Source of the DNA: Babylonia areolata
Taxonomy: Eukaryota > Mollusca > Gastropoda > Neogastropoda > Buccinidae
Reading direction: 5' to 3'
DNA: 64,000 bases
NCBI RefSeq assembly: GCF_041734735.1
Contig: NC_134876.1
Location: 82,443,674-82,507,673 of the forward strand
Shown: positions 1-12,318 of the stretch, one piece after another
Layout of the letters: the number at the start of each line of letters is the position of its first letter
How positions within the stretch are numbered: position 1 is the first letter of the stretch
Made by a program: the position numbers and the translations under genes
Notes under the pieces: generated by a model
The model's input: only the letters and a program-made list of their open reading frames with translations
Told to the model about the DNA's origin: nothing
Databases searched by the model: none

Positions 1-270
1 GTGGTTTTTATTTCCTGACAACATTTGTTTTCCATAATGAGCTACGCGCTTTAAATCAAAATTGCAACAACAACAACAAAAGTTATGTTGGGCTGGGGAT
101 ATTTCGACAATATATCATCAAGTCCACAGACTCTCTTTCAGTCTGTCAGTTTGTGTACGTGCGTGAACGCGCATAGTTGCGTGTGCAAGTGAAACTGTAT
201 GCAGCTGAAATTATGTTCATGTATGACATGAATATCCGTCGAAAACAAAAAGTATAATGCGTTGAAGGGA

Positions 271-321
<51 letters not shown>

Positions 322-580
322 GCATGTGTGTGAACGTGGGTGGGTGTCTGTGTGTGTGCGTGTGTGTGTACGTGTGTGTGTGTGTGTGTGTTCGTGCGTG
401 CGTGCGTGCGTGTGTGTGTGTGTGTGTGTGTGTGCGTGCGCGCAGGAGTGACACATTATATTGCGTGAGTGTTAGTTGTACAACGTAGTAGTGTTTGTTG
501 GTTGGTTTGTCCATTGTTTACTTTCTACCGCTATATATCCGTGCCTTATTAGTGCGACATTGCTTTTCCACTACCCATCA
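1..580. repeat. (TG)n microsatellite region
   Basis: Positions 273-444 are an imperfect (TG)n array with TGCG and TGAA interruptions. The rest of this stretch shows no coding sequence; open frames over it are artefacts of the repeat. Confidence 0.9.
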
Positions 581-785
581 GAGGTGTGTAATGATAGCTT
601 TCTAGTAACGCGTTCGCCCATGAATCGAGAGAATCTGAGCGCACGTGATCGAATCCCACGTTGGCCAGAATTGTCTTCTTCTTCACTAGATCAAGACTGG
701 TGGTTGTGTGACAGTTCAGTTTGTGTCTTGTCAGCATGTCGTGTTTGTGAGCCTCACGTGTTTTGTCCCTGTTTCGTGCGGCGCA
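580..785 (+). repeat. tRNA-headed SINE, partial
   Basis: A tRNA-like head (CTAGTAACGCGTTCGCCC, then a degenerate B box TGATCGAATCCCA near 647-659) is followed by an unrelated tail. The same head, reversed, ends the SINE at 63290-63655. Confidence 0.6.
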
Positions 786-870
786 TGTTTCATGTAGGGT
801 AAGGTATGCCTAACTGCGAACAGCGTGTAATTGCGAACGGCTCATGTACCGCCCCACTTCGAAGCGTTCT

Positions 871-2130
871 AACTACACGATGGGATGCTAGCCCGAGTCC
901 AAGACAACGGAGAGACTTCAGAACCATTCCCTGTCTCCAACGGAGTCAAGCAAGGGTGTGTTCCCACGCTTGCCCCCACCCTGTTCAGTCTCATGTTTTC
1001 AGCCATGCTGACAGATGCCTTCAGAGACGCTGACGTAGGCATAGGCATCAGGTACCGCACAGATGGCTCACTCTTCAACCTCAGGAGGCTTCAAGCTAAA
1101 ACCAAGGTGAGGACAGACACCGTCAACGACTTCCTGTTTGCTGATGACTGCGCTCTCAACGCTGCCTCCGAAGCTGACATGCAACACAGCGTCGACAGGT
1201 TCTCTGCTGCCTGTGACAACTTTGGCCTCACAATCAGCACAAAGAAGACTGAGGTGATGCACCAGCCAGCTCCAGGAAAGCCTTACGTTGAACCAAACAT
1301 CTTCATCAACGGGCAACGACTGAACGCGGTGGACAAGTTCACATACCTGTACATTCTCTCGCACAGTTGTCAGCGACGACGAGGTGAATGCCAGACTCGC
1401 CTAAGCCAGCGCTGCCTTCGGCAGACTCCATAAGAACGTTTGGAACAGGAGAGGCATCACCCTGGAGACGAAGCTCAAAGTATACAAGGCCATAGTTCTC
1501 ACCACACTGCTCTATGGATGTGAATCATGGACGGTCTACAAACACCTCGCCTGAACCACTTCCACACCACCAGCCTCAGAAAACTTCTCGGCATAAAGTG
1601 GCAAGAGAAGATCCCTGACACAGAGGTGCTCACTCGTGCAAACTTGCCCAGCATCTACACCATCTTGATGCAGGCCCAGGTCCGCTGGGCAGGCCATGTA
1701 GTTCGCATTCCAGACCACCGGCTCCCCAAGAAACTGCTGTACGGCGAGCTCCAACATGGCAAGCGCTCCCATGGAAGCCAAAAGAAGCGCTTCAAAGATA
1801 CTCTGAAAGCTTCTCTGAAGGCCTTCAACATCAGCCACGACACATGGGAGCTGAATGCAATGGACAGACCAAAGTGGCGTTCAGCTGTCCACAAAGGCGC
1901 CAAATCCTGTGCGGCCAACAGAATCGCTGCAGCAGAGCAACGCAGACAGGCCAGGAAAAGCAGTGCCAGCAAGTTCCCGACAGCCGCCACCATCCCCTGT
2001 CCACACTGCGTCAGAACCTTCCGGGCGCAGATTGGCCTGACCAGTCATCTGCGCACCCACAGAGCCCATCCCACCCACCCCCAGGATGACTAGATGGTCC
2101 TCGTCGATCCCGACGGACGAACCACACATT
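871..2130 (+). mobile_element. RTE-like LINE, 5'-truncated copy A
   Basis: It is nearly identical to 27270-28527 of the longer copy. It starts abruptly within the reverse transcriptase, shortly before the GVKQGC motif, and keeps FADD, the YGCESWTV block and the C-terminal part with a C2H2 finger ([10 protein letters not shown]...HLRTH). Two frames are needed (885-1433 and 1527-2093), so it is dead. A 5' truncation of this kind is typical of target-primed LINE insertion. Confidence 0.9.
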
Positions 2131-3440
2131 TCACAATTTAATGTCTGCTTAGACCTCATTCCGATATCTCAATGAATATCCATTTCCAGGAACCACTGCC
2201 GACCAAGTTCACAAACCTGCTTTCAAAATCCTAAAATCAAGGAAAGCAAGTAGTGGAACTCGAACTTAGCACAGTTTAGAATAGCTGATTTGATTGGATA
2301 TGTTAAATGAATTGTGCATAACCAGTGCTAGAAGAATTTAAGAAAGCATATTGGTGACAGATCAGAACCTCAGTTTTGACAGGAATCTCCAAAATAGTGT
2401 CGTTTGCTTTGATTGTAGGATATTTTGACGTGAGTCTATTCGTGAACGATGCTGCACAGTCACTGAAGGCTCTCAAAAGGGTGTGTTTGTATGTGGTGTG
2501 GGAGGTGTGTGTGTTTATATATGCGTGCGCGCGCGCACGCGCGCGTGTGTGTGTGTATGTGTTTGTGTGAGTGTGTGTGTGTAATCAAAACCAACAATAC
2601 AATAGTCTGGTGCGATGTTCCAATTATATGTTATGTCTATTGTAATGAGTTCAAGACCGGCTTCTGTTTTAATTGTCTACATGTACCCAAACCCATCGTT
2701 CGCAATTAGACTTGCCCATTCTCATTTACCGTCAGAGACCCATGCTATTTCAACCGTTGAAAAAACGTTGAAAAAGTAGGAGTAGACGAACTTTTCCTGG
2801 TGCAACCAATCGGAGAAAGCCTTTAAAAGCAGGAGCTACTTTTGACGATCACACAACCTGTTGTCTGTACAATACACATGCTGAGCATCAGTCGCGATTA
2901 GGCCTACCTACCCTATTCCTTGAGCCACACACTGCATGTACAGTCGAGTCGTGTGATTACGGTGAACGATGCTCTGGTTGGCCAACACCGTTTAGGCAGA
3001 AAAAGACTGTTGCGTTTGCTCTGGGCAAAAGAAGCAAAAGAAGCCAGGGACATATACGGTTCAGCTGGGCTGAAGACCTGACGACTTGAGGAAAGGATTT
3101 ATGAAGGCACTTTCTGAAGAGAAGACAGTGGAAGGAGACACTTTTTTTTTTCTAGAAGACTGCGACGGGATTCAAGAACTTAGAAGACGAGCAGACCGTG
3201 GCTACAGTGGAAGGCTGCAACGTGGGGACTGTGGCAGAGGACTGCAACACTAGATTCTACGGGACAACGCGCCGCAAAGTTGGCGCCACGAGTCGGAGGC
3301 GGAAGACAGCGCAGCGCTCTTTGAGGGGCCGTATTCAAGACAGACTTCATTTTGCCTTAAGGCAAGTTACCTTTGACATGGCAGGGACCAACGGGTTAAC
3401 TTAACTTCGTATTCAAGACAGCACGGTGCACTCAGGCAGC
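2131..3440. other. Non-coding stretch
   Basis: I see no gene here. A (GC/GT)n microsatellite lies at 2520-2582, and a CCAAT pentamer (2807-2811) sits 11 bases before TTTAAAA (2823-2829). Similar text is not seen elsewhere in the window. Confidence 0.4.
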
Positions 3441-4045
3441 TAACCCAGTGTCCATAAAACACTAGAGAGGCCAGGCCTTCAAGACTCCAAGCTTTTTATG
3501 TACTGAGTATAAGTTCAAAATGTAATGTTTAAGATGAGAAAGATCAGTTTAAAGCAAATTAAGTCCCCTAGCATTAATTACAGAATAATTTCCCTTTTTT
3601 ACTATCTGCACCAAAACGTTTGCAAAATAAATAAAACTTCCATGCTTAGCAAAAGAAGTTCCTGTTTAAACCAAAAAAAATGATAATAATGACTGCTCTT
3701 GTTGTTGGGTCAGAATATCAGATCAAAGTGCCAAGTTTAGAGAATACAAAAAATCTAAATATAACAGTAAATGCAGTTTGTATATAATTAGGCTTCATTT
3801 AAAAAAAAAAAATTTGTGCCCATCCCAGAGGTGCAATATTGTTTTAAACAAGATGACTGGAAAGAACTGAATTTGTTCTATTTTTATGCCTAATTTGGTG
3901 TCAACTGACAAAGTATTTGCAGAGAAAACGTCAATGTTAAAGTTTACCACGGACACACAGACACACAGACACAGACGCACACACAGACAACCGAACACCG
4001 GGTTAAAACATAGACACTTTGTTTACACAAGTGATTCCCTTCTGC
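3440..4045 (+). repeat. Unclassified dispersed repeat, copy 1
   Basis: About 0.6 kb ending in a CA-rich array and CCGGGTTAAAACATAGAC. It matches 34530-34900 plus 40180-40230, where a LINE has split the second copy. It has no coding capacity. It is probably a non-autonomous element, class unknown. Confidence 0.7.
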
Positions 4046-4629
4046 GCACAATGTTCTTTTTACTTCTCACTGCACTGCAGTCCAGAGCATTATGCAGAGA
4101 GTTAGCAAAACCCAGGCTATCCACAAAGCACGCCTGTCCCCCCCCCCCCCCTGCACCCCCCCCCCCTCCCCACCAAACAACGCTACAAAAGTACCCGCCT
4201 TATTTACTTCTGCTTTGTGGGCAGTCAACCTTGGCAGGTAGGAAGGGCAAATTTAGGTTTGGGGACCCGCGGGTAGACTGGACACTGCTTACCTTCGGGC
4301 AGCTTGCCTTGCTTTGGGTAGATTTGCCTGCAGGTATCCATTTACCTGCCGGCACGATGGTCTCTTGAACACGGCCCGAGGTCTGCAGCACAGCAACATA
4401 GTAAGTCAGGTCTTCGTTCATGTGGCTCACTGTTCATTGTTGTGTGTTGTGTTTTTGTGTTTTAGTGTTTATAAAGCACGCAGGGATTTGGGAAGAGATC
4501 CGGATGTAAACTGTAAATTTATGTTTGGTCTTGGTGTGTGGAATGAGAGGTGAGTGAGTGCGGAAACGAGAAGGATCTTTATCTGTCTTATTTTTTGGTT
4601 CGTTCCGTATTCCGTTCTGTGTTAGAGTG

Positions 4630-4880
4630 GCCAGTATGCTATCATTCGGATGAGACGATGAACCAAAGGCCAATGCGCAGCATACTCTTGGCGCACGTAA
4701 AAGAACATATATATAACAACAAAAGGGTTGTCCCTCTTAAAACTGCTGTAGAAAATTTCACTTTAATCGAAAATCATATATATTTCCAGAGAAAAAACGG
4801 TAGCACCGCACTGTGGCATTGCGCTTTGCCCGAGGTGAGCAGCCCGAATTTCACGCAAAGAAATCTGTTTTGAAAGTGCT
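4630..4880 (-). repeat. SINE fragment, inverted relative to 5040-5330
   Basis: Its reverse complement contains GTGAAATTCGGGCTGCTC, TTCTTTTACGTGCGC and CATCGTCTCATCCGAATGA. These blocks are also found in 63290-63655 and partly in 5040-5330. It belongs to the same SINE family in the opposite orientation. Confidence 0.65.
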
Positions 4881-5039
4881 ACAATATAATAGGGGACAGA
4901 GGAGACCGTGCACTGCTTTCGCATCGTTTTGGTGGTATTCTGTCGTGCGTCCACAGCCACAAACTCGCTAGCTCTGTCGCAGTCTCAGTATTACCAGTCC
5001 ATCCACATTTCCCCCTCTTTTTGTCTGAAAGTATTTGTT

Positions 5040-5330
5040 TTACTACCAAAGTAGATTTTGCTACAAAATGTTACCAGGGGCAGCCCTCATGTTGCCATTG
5101 GTTCTTTTACGTGCACTAAGTGCATGCTGCACACGGTTTATCGTCTCATCCGAAAGACTATCACCAAACCACCACTCAAGGTCTAATGGAGTGGAGTGGG
5201 TTGAGACGTGAGTAAAAAAAAAAAAAAGGTCTGTGTGTCGGACTGGAACCCCGTGGACCCTAACTTCTTAGTCGGGCGTATAACTACTAGGCTACCGATC
5301 CATTGCCCCCAGTGTCGTCACGAGGCCAGC
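5040..5330 (+). repeat. SINE body with tRNA-like end
   Basis: It holds GGTTCTTTTACGTGCACTAA, GTGCATGCTGCACACG and TCGTCTCATCCGAAAGAC, and then a tRNA-like block with anticodon-arm text around 5240-5310. It shares its body with 63290-63655. Confidence 0.6.
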
Positions 5331-5519
5331 TACTACCGGTGGAAAACTCCGACACGAATTCACCTCGGTCCTAGAATTGAAGGTGTAGTCGAACCTATGG
5401 AACCTTGGAAGAATTTATTTTATTGTGAGGATGGAGGTAAGGACGATGGTGTTACGGAGATCCGTTGAGGCTTGAGACCATTGGACAGGGCTTGTTCATA
5501 ACATGAGCCAAGGAGGCCA

Positions 5520-5765
5520 GAGAGAGGAAAGCACCCACCTTTGTTAACCGCGAAATCTGAGCAATGCTCCGAAAGACGCATCCTTGTGAGGATGACGGTC
5601 GTCTATGTGGTCCCGTCCCAGTATTCCAAATTTAACTCCACAGAACACTCAACTGGGACCCAGCCGGGCCGAAGAACTCCACAATGGGAGAGGTTCAAGC
5701 CCAGCTCCCCTGAGTAGTTATAGTGACGCAAACCACTTCACCACAGCGGTTTTTCACCTCTTGAC
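5520..5765 (-). repeat. tRNA-headed SINE
   Basis: Read on the minus strand it starts with AACCGCTGTGGTGAAGTGGT, a tRNA-like A box, and carries the block GTCATCCTCACAAGGATGCG. The same family, same orientation, occurs at 18100-18358. Confidence 0.7.
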
Positions 5766-5779
5766 TGCTGATGTTTGAA

Positions 5780-6344
5780 ATTAAATCAATGCGGCACGAA
5801 TTTGAAATACAAAAACTACTTCTAGTGTGCTTTTAAGTGGTGTACGATTTTACTGAACAAAAGTTATGCATCTCCACGAATAGTGACTGGCATGCTAACT
5901 TGTAACCTCACTATTACCTCAGGCATCAGCTCTTCACTGACGAGCATACTCGTCAGAAGTCTAGGGGTTAAAGATGAACAACCATCGAAACGCTGATACC
6001 GCACCGTGCCTTGTTGTAGATCTGATACAATTCTATTTATCAGAAGCTATTAAACATTTTCATATAGTTTGATTGATTAGGTTGAATTATATGAATCCAG
6101 TAACAAATTTTAACTGCGGATCTACAACTATGCATATCAGGAACAATTGGAATCTTCATACGGGATTTATTAGCTTTAACTGACATCAGTCCACGTTACA
6201 CCCAATAAAATAAATTGGCGCAATGTGCATGGAAGCAATGAAAGAGAGGCAGTTTTGTGTACGTGTTATGGATGAAAAGGGACCCCCCCCAGCCCCCGCA
6301 ATTACATAAAAATGTGCATAGACTTACGGACGAACAGACAACCC

Positions 6345-6379
<35 letters not shown>

Positions 6380-7180
6380 ATGTGTGTGTGTATGTATGTA
6401 TGTAGCCAATCGCTTAGCTTCATCCTGCTTCAGACAGCACTCTTAGGCTTCAGATAATGATTCACGCACAAGCTGTATTAGCAGACGACAGTTTTCGCAA
6501 CTAACCCGTGCGCAGAAAATGTGTGACGTCACTCCCAGTTTGAACGCCAAGCGGCTTACATCATTTTGTTCTCGCCAGACTGCCTACTCCTCGACCAGCA
6601 TCACGGTATGCTATTGGCTGAGCTGGAATCTGTGTTTCTGGTCCACCGTATTTAATTAATATATCTTTTGTCAGATCAGTAAACTACAAGTATTATATAC
6701 TGGCAGAATCGTCGCAATTCCATCTTTAAGTGTATTCCATTTATGTTGGCCTACTGATTTAACGCAGTTTGTAATTTTCAGCGATGAGCTCGTTAAAACT
6801 GACCCTGTTCAGGTGACTTAAATTAAGATTATAAATTAATCTTAAATAATCAACACTTCATTTTATACTCATTAGAAAGTAGGAGTTAAGCTCTTTCGTT
6901 TGCAACATATCCGACGTAAATCAGTTCAGGAATCATTTAGAAATTTGTCACTGAACACCTTGTAAGAAACACAGTTGTTGGCAGATTTGGCCAGATCAGT
7001 GCCAATCTGCTTCACAGCCCACGCGATTGTCTTTGTAGTCTGCTTAACTTGCATAAATTGGCACAGTGAGTAATGAGTGGTCACTTCATACCTGGTCAGT
7101 CATCTGACCAGAGCTACTCTCTCTCTCTCTCTCTCTTGCTGCGTCGCAAGCAGTGTGTGAGTGTGTGTCGTGTGTGTTCT
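5780..7180. other. Non-coding stretch with a CRE-like palindrome
   Basis: I see no gene. It contains (TA)n(TG)n at 6344-6402 and a TGACGTCA palindrome at 6524-6531, followed by an inverted CCAAT (ATTGG) near 6612. A CT-rich run is at 7119-7136. Confidence 0.5.
6524..6531. promoter_or_regulatory. CRE-like site (TGACGTCA)
   Basis: A perfect 8-base cAMP-response-element palindrome followed about 80 bases on by ATTGG. It lies 3.9 kb before the gene 1 leader exon, beyond an LTR fossil, so a link to gene 1 is unproven. It could equally be chance. Confidence 0.25.
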
Positions 7181-7189
7181 CACAACGGC

Positions 7190-7575
7190 TGACACCTCGC
7201 TACGTATTGCTGCACTGTCTTCTCTTCTAGTCTTCTTCTGTTCTTCTCCTTTAGTTTATGTCTTCTTCTCATCTCATATCTATTGTAAATAAAACAATAG
7301 AAAAACCCATTTGTGACTGGCCTCTATATGTTCCTGGCCTGTGCACGGGAATTCTTATCTATCCTTTTATCATATAAATCATTTAGTTAGTTTTTTTGTA
7401 CCATCCATACCCTATTGGAACCACTCGGTTCCAGTAACACGGCTACAAAAGTGGCCAGCTGGCCTGTGCGCGGGAATTCTTGACTATCCTTTAATACAGT
7501 AAATCATCATATATAGTTAAGTCTTTTGTGCCGTACCCTTGAATAACCACTCGGTTTGGCTACAAAAGTGGCGTC
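7190..7575 (+). repeat. 5' LTR-like end of the fossil element
   Basis: It matches the 3' repeat at 9710-10056 from the TCTTCT-rich stretch to the ACCACTCGGTTTGGCTAC end. A segment containing GCGGGAATTCTTGACTATCC is present twice in tandem. Upstream U3-like sequence does not clearly match the 3' copy. Confidence 0.6.
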
Positions 7576-8869
7576 GCCGACAGGATAGAGATCCATCATA
7601 AGATTGATCGAAAATTATCCCCTTTAATGTTTCAATTCTTTTATCAAAATTCAATCCATCCCTAAACCACAGCCCTTTACCACCAAGTTGTACTTTGTTA
7701 CAACTTGGCGCTGTGAGCAAGGATGTGCTATTCTTTAAATATCTTTTAATAAATCACAGCTCCTAGCCAAGCTTACTTTATCACATACTTGGCCCTGTGA
7801 GCTAGGATCATACAAGGACAAGAGGTTACACTAACAGTCACATAGGGATAGTTCTAACATAAGAGAAGAGAGAAGACAGTGCAGCAGGTACATCAAGTCC
7901 ACGAAAAGAAACGTCGCCCACATTAAGATGGCTTCAACCGACTTCCTGCTCAAACTCCCGACGCTATCTGGTGAGGAAAGCGGCAGTGAGATCAACGACT
8001 TCATCAGCGAGGCCAGACTGATTCTCCAGCTACAGCCCCTGGATGACGCAGCAGCCTCTCTCTGGCTGATCTCAGCCCTTGCCGGCAGAGTTTGCCAGGA
8101 GATCGTCAGGCTGCCAACAACAGAAGTGGACACCCCAGCCAAGTTCCTTGTAGTTCTTGAGGAGAACTGGGGAGATCAGTAAGATACCACAGACCTTGCC
8201 ACTGCGTTCTTCAACAGACAGCAGCAGCCCAAGGAGATGGTGACCGACTATGCATAACATCTTTGGTACCTGTGGACCAAAGTCAACAAGCCTGAAGATG
8301 GAGTGATGCAGGTGCCAGCAACCATACTCCGCGACGCTTTCGCCAGAGGCCTTCAGCCAGCTGTCAGGCGCTTCATCCGCAACCACCCTGACAAGCAACG
8401 CTACCTGAGGGCCAGGCGACAGAAGGCTGACCACCAGCTGCCAGTTCCAGCCCACAACCAGTGTGTTCCTACCACACACACTGGGCAACCTGGGCTGCTG
8501 CCAGCTACTCCAGCTCCAAACCAGTGACGCAGGAGACGCTGACGTAGATGGAGGCACCACAGCACCACACCTGATGCTGTCGTCCCACAGATGTCCCCAC
8601 CTGTAGTCAGCCCCACGCAGCAGAGGCGCCACCAACAACCACCAGACACGCCAACTCACCCGGTCCCACTGCACCACAAGAACAGTAAGTCATCAGACTC
8701 TGACACTGACAGTGACAGTGGTGTGTGGCTGACCAGGCCCATGCCGCGACCGAGGACATCAACCCTGCAAGCTGCACCAGAGCTGCCTCCACTACTACCA
8801 GCTCCCACCCCTAGGCGATCCACACGCCTGGCATCCAGGGCACCACTGACTGTGTGAGGAGACTGATGA

Positions 8870-10056
8870 TGAATATTTTGCAAACAAAGACTGGTGATGA
8901 TAAAAATATTTATAAGCCAGGACAGTGACACTGCAGCAAGAACCATCATGATGCCAATACTCGTGTTTCATGTTGTTTTATTCTTGCTAAGCCAAAACAG
9001 TGCTATTATGTTATCTTTCATATCATTTCTGTTTATGCTGTAAGTACTAGTGTGTAGAATGTGTTGATTTGTAAATTGTATTGTTCGACACAGTGCTTGT
9101 GTTCATATGAGTATATTCAGTTATTGCTTTGACATGTTAGTCACAGCTCGGCTATGATATGTCGTCATATGCTTGGAGCAGTGCTCCATTTGTCTCTGGA
9201 CACTGATAGTTTGTTCTAGAATAGTCTAGTGAGTGCATATGACGCGTTCTTTCTCATTTGCTGTCACTGATGAAGGTTAGTGTTTCACTGATTCTCAGTA
9301 CTCTAAGATGTGTGTAGTATTCTGTCATGATTACAAGATAGTGTTGGATTAATATCAGTTATTGGTTAAAACCACCTGATATGTATCAGTCTGTTAATTG
9401 TAATTTAGTTATCATGCCCTCTCCTATACGGCTTACTCCAGTATAGTGCTACATGATAAACTGATTTATTTGAGTCACTTTGACACAGTATAAGCTTTAC
9501 CTAATCTATACTGTCAGTGTACTTTCACTAAATCAGCATAGCTTCAATCACTTTAACTGCACTATTTAAATGTATTAGAAATGTCATTTGATGTCAGTGA
9601 TTGGTCTTCACACATATGCATTACCAAGTGGTAGTCTTTTCATGTAATATGTATACATATGCTTACTATTCACTTGTGCCGACATGTGCTAATGACATTT
9701 GTTTGTGTCATTCCAGGCACTGTTTTCTCTTCTTAGTCTTCTCTTCTTAGTCTTCTCTTAGGTCTTCTCTTTTAGTCTTCTTTTGTTCTTCTCCTTTAGT
9801 TTATGTCTTCTCTTCTTAGTCTTCTTCTTCTATTCTCTTCTCTTTTTATATCTTCTTCTCTTTATATTTCTTCTCTTTTATATCTTCTCTCCATAACTAT
9901 TGTAAATAAAACAATAGAAAAAACCCATTTGTGACTGGCCTCTATATGTTCCTGGCCTTTGCGCGGGAATTCTTGTCTATGCTTTAATACAGTAAATCAT
10001 CATTTAGTTAGTTCTTTTGTACCGTACCCTTGAATAACCACTCGGTCGGCTACATG
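8870..10056 (+). repeat. 3' LTR-like region of the fossil element
   Basis: Non-coding AT-rich DNA follows the pol-like tail and ends in the same TCTTCT-rich, AATAAA-bearing and GGGAATTCTTG blocks as the 5' repeat. The left boundary is uncertain. Confidence 0.5.
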
Positions 10057-10085
10057 TATATATATATATATATATTTCAATTTTT

Positions 10086-10143
<58 letters not shown>

Positions 10144-10160
10144 CATATATATATGAGAGA
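10057..10160. repeat. (TA)n/(AC)n compound microsatellite
   Basis: The runs are (TA)n 10057-10074, (AC)n 10089-10121 and (AT)n 10122-10153, immediately after the LTR-like end. Confidence 0.9.
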
Positions 10161-10389
10161 TTTTTATGTACCTAGGCACAAATTCCGTTATTCCTTTATC
10201 TGTCTTATCTGTTTGTGCATCCGACTCTGGTTTTCATATTCTCTCAATATTATTCGTTTCTTCCTATTTCTTTCCCGGTTTTCATTTTAAAATTCTGGCC
10301 TAATCATTTGTTTCTGCACCATGCCATGCATGTTTTGCAGATTGCCTTCAGAACTGTTTTCTCCTTGATCCGAAGACAGCACAGCTACA

Positions 10390-10692
10390 ATGCAGACTCT
10401 CAGACTCCCACAGAGCTGGAATGTGAAAGGACACCTGTTAACTGTTCTGCCATACACCACGTTGACATCGTCGGTGTCTTTCGCTTTTTCCTGCACACAG
10501 GTATCTCGCAGTGTGAGCTGCGCAGCTCTGTTTCCAGCATTCATCAAGAGGAAACAGCCGCGCCGCGAGCCCAATCCCTTTGCTCAGAGAGCGTGGGGCA
10601 TCAGCAGGAGCAGCAGCACCTGCAGCCAGCATCTTGGTGTGAAGAGCACGTGGAATCATGATGACACGTCTGTGTGCGCGCGAGGTGTGAGA
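10390..10692 (+). CDS. Gene 1 exon 1 (putative leader exon)
   Basis: This is an open stretch of 101 codons from an ATG with A at -3 to a GTGAGT donor. It ends in phase 0, which fits the phase-0 start of the next exon. The peptide is rich in Arg, Lys, Ser and Thr and has no acidic residue for about the first 60 positions, as in mitochondrial presequences. A shorter version beginning after the CACACAG acceptor at 10500 is also possible. There is no family similarity in this part, so the call rests on frame, phase and composition, and on the comparable leader of gene 2. Confidence 0.45.
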
Positions 10693-12279
10693 GTGAGTAC
10701 CTCTTTATTTCCTTAGTTCTCTTATTTGCCCCCCCCCCCCTTTTTTATCACGCCATCTCAGTGGCATCAACTTTTACAGTTGTCATCCTGATTTCTCCCC
10801 CTCCCAGACTTTGTCTTAGTTCTAATGCCAGCTATCCACAGGGAGCTTGTCAACAGTAGGTCGCCATGCTAACCAACAGAGATCATGGACTGCTTCTGAG
10901 ACTCTTTGGTAGTATTCGCTGGTATCCATTGTGACTTGCCATTTAATTAACTGTCATTAAAGCAAGGAGCAGACTGAATTTCTTTCAGATAACAGGTAAG
11001 CAATCATAGCAAGGACACCCAAACTATGCTACATCTAGCCATTTATTTTGTACAATCAAAATTCTTACAGACAAGAGGTTTATTTCTCCGCACCAAGAGT
11101 ACTCTCGAACAGATAACAAAACTTTGACAGTGAGACCATTCAGTTAGCATATGGTGTTCCTGTGCATATTAACACACTGGAGATAACTTCTTGCCACTCA
11201 GCATAGAAGAATAACAGTCTCAGAATCAGTTTATCAGTGCCAAAGATGAGCGAATGCCAAATTCCAAGAATTTCTTCTCATGGGGCTCAAGCCCCATCTG
11301 GTGCAACTGACGGGCTTGCGAAACTGATGGTGGCGACTATACTCAAAGAGCACACACACACACACACACACATAGAGTATTTTTTCTTCTGTTTATCGCC
11401 ATGTTATCTGTCATTTATCTGTGTAACATTGCAAAACATCAATAATTATCTTCTTTTTTTTTAATAGAATGTTTAAAGTTATTTTATATCCCACACAGAA
11501 ACCGTTAAGCAAACTCTGTTGCTTCCAGTAAAGAACACACACGATAATCACATACTTCTTTAGTCATTTATTCATTCATTCATGGACAAAATGTTTGTTT
11601 CGAATTTAAACAGCCAACTGCCCTAATGTTATGCATTCAAATGAATGCAACATAGGACTCATCTGACAGATTCTCCATTTCTTCGTACATTCACTCTTTT
11701 ATTGATTTCATTTGTTTCTTGTACAAGCCACTGCCCAAGCTGCCAGTGCCCGAGGTGAAGGACACGATGAACAAATACCTGACTGTGCTCAGCACTGTCA
11801 TCAGCCCGCACGAGTTGCACGTGACCAAACAGCATGTGCAACAGTTCATGACCCCTGGGGGCTGGGGAGATAAACTGCAGTACTATCTGCTGCAACGACG
11901 GAGTGAAACAGACAACTGGGTAAGTGTGTGTGTGTGTGTGTGTGTGTGCGCGTGCATGTATGCGTTTACGTGTGTGCGTGCGTGCGTGTGCGCACGGGAA
12001 CATCTTAGAGCGCAAATTACCTCAATGAAAAAGTCGACAGCCTTCATACGTCTGTGTTCCACAGCTTCATCTGTTGTGATCCTGAAGAGCGATATCTACC
12101 AGGAACGTTGCTATCACTGTGTTAGGAACTACTGTATTTTGCATTGTTTTCTTACTTCAGGCCCTTGACTGGTGGCTGGATGACATGTATCTTAAACCTC
12201 GCAATCCGCTGCATGTGAATGTCAACACAGCATCGTTCATGACCAAAAAACACTTCACAAATCGAGAACAGCAGTTGCG

Positions 12280-12318
<39 letters not shown>

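Larger units (their letters stand above)
7190..10056 (+). mobile_element. LTR retrotransposon fossil, probably Ty3/gypsy-like, gag-only
   Basis: Two direct repeats of about 370 bases, 7190-7575 and 9710-10056, share the AATAAAACAATAGAAAAA block and GCGGGAATTCTTG and look like the R-U5 ends of LTRs. Between them are a gag-like relic (about 7928-8525) and a Pro-rich C-terminal pol-like tail with RRSTRLASR (about 8590-8860). No protease, reverse transcriptase or integrase is seen. It is broken, with at least two breaks in the coding relics plus loss of most of pol. LTR ends differ moderately, so it is not recent. BEL/Pao affinity cannot be excluded. Confidence 0.65.

Noticed and set aside
146-514. 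Long open frames of His/Thr or Cys/Val alternation
   Set aside because: They are translations of (TG)n/(AC)n microsatellites. The same applies at 14826-15043, 18871-19152, 31902-32174, 43860-44105, 48234-48660, 51074-51423 and 52147-52369.
2807-2829. CCAAT followed by a TTTAAAA box as a promoter
   Set aside because: The spacing of 11 bases is far shorter than usual for CCAAT and TATA elements, and no gene follows.
10326-10658. Alternative leader MHVLQIAFRTVFSLIRR in another frame
   Set aside because: It looks like a presequence, but it does not reach a donor in a phase that joins exon 2; the frame at 10390 does.
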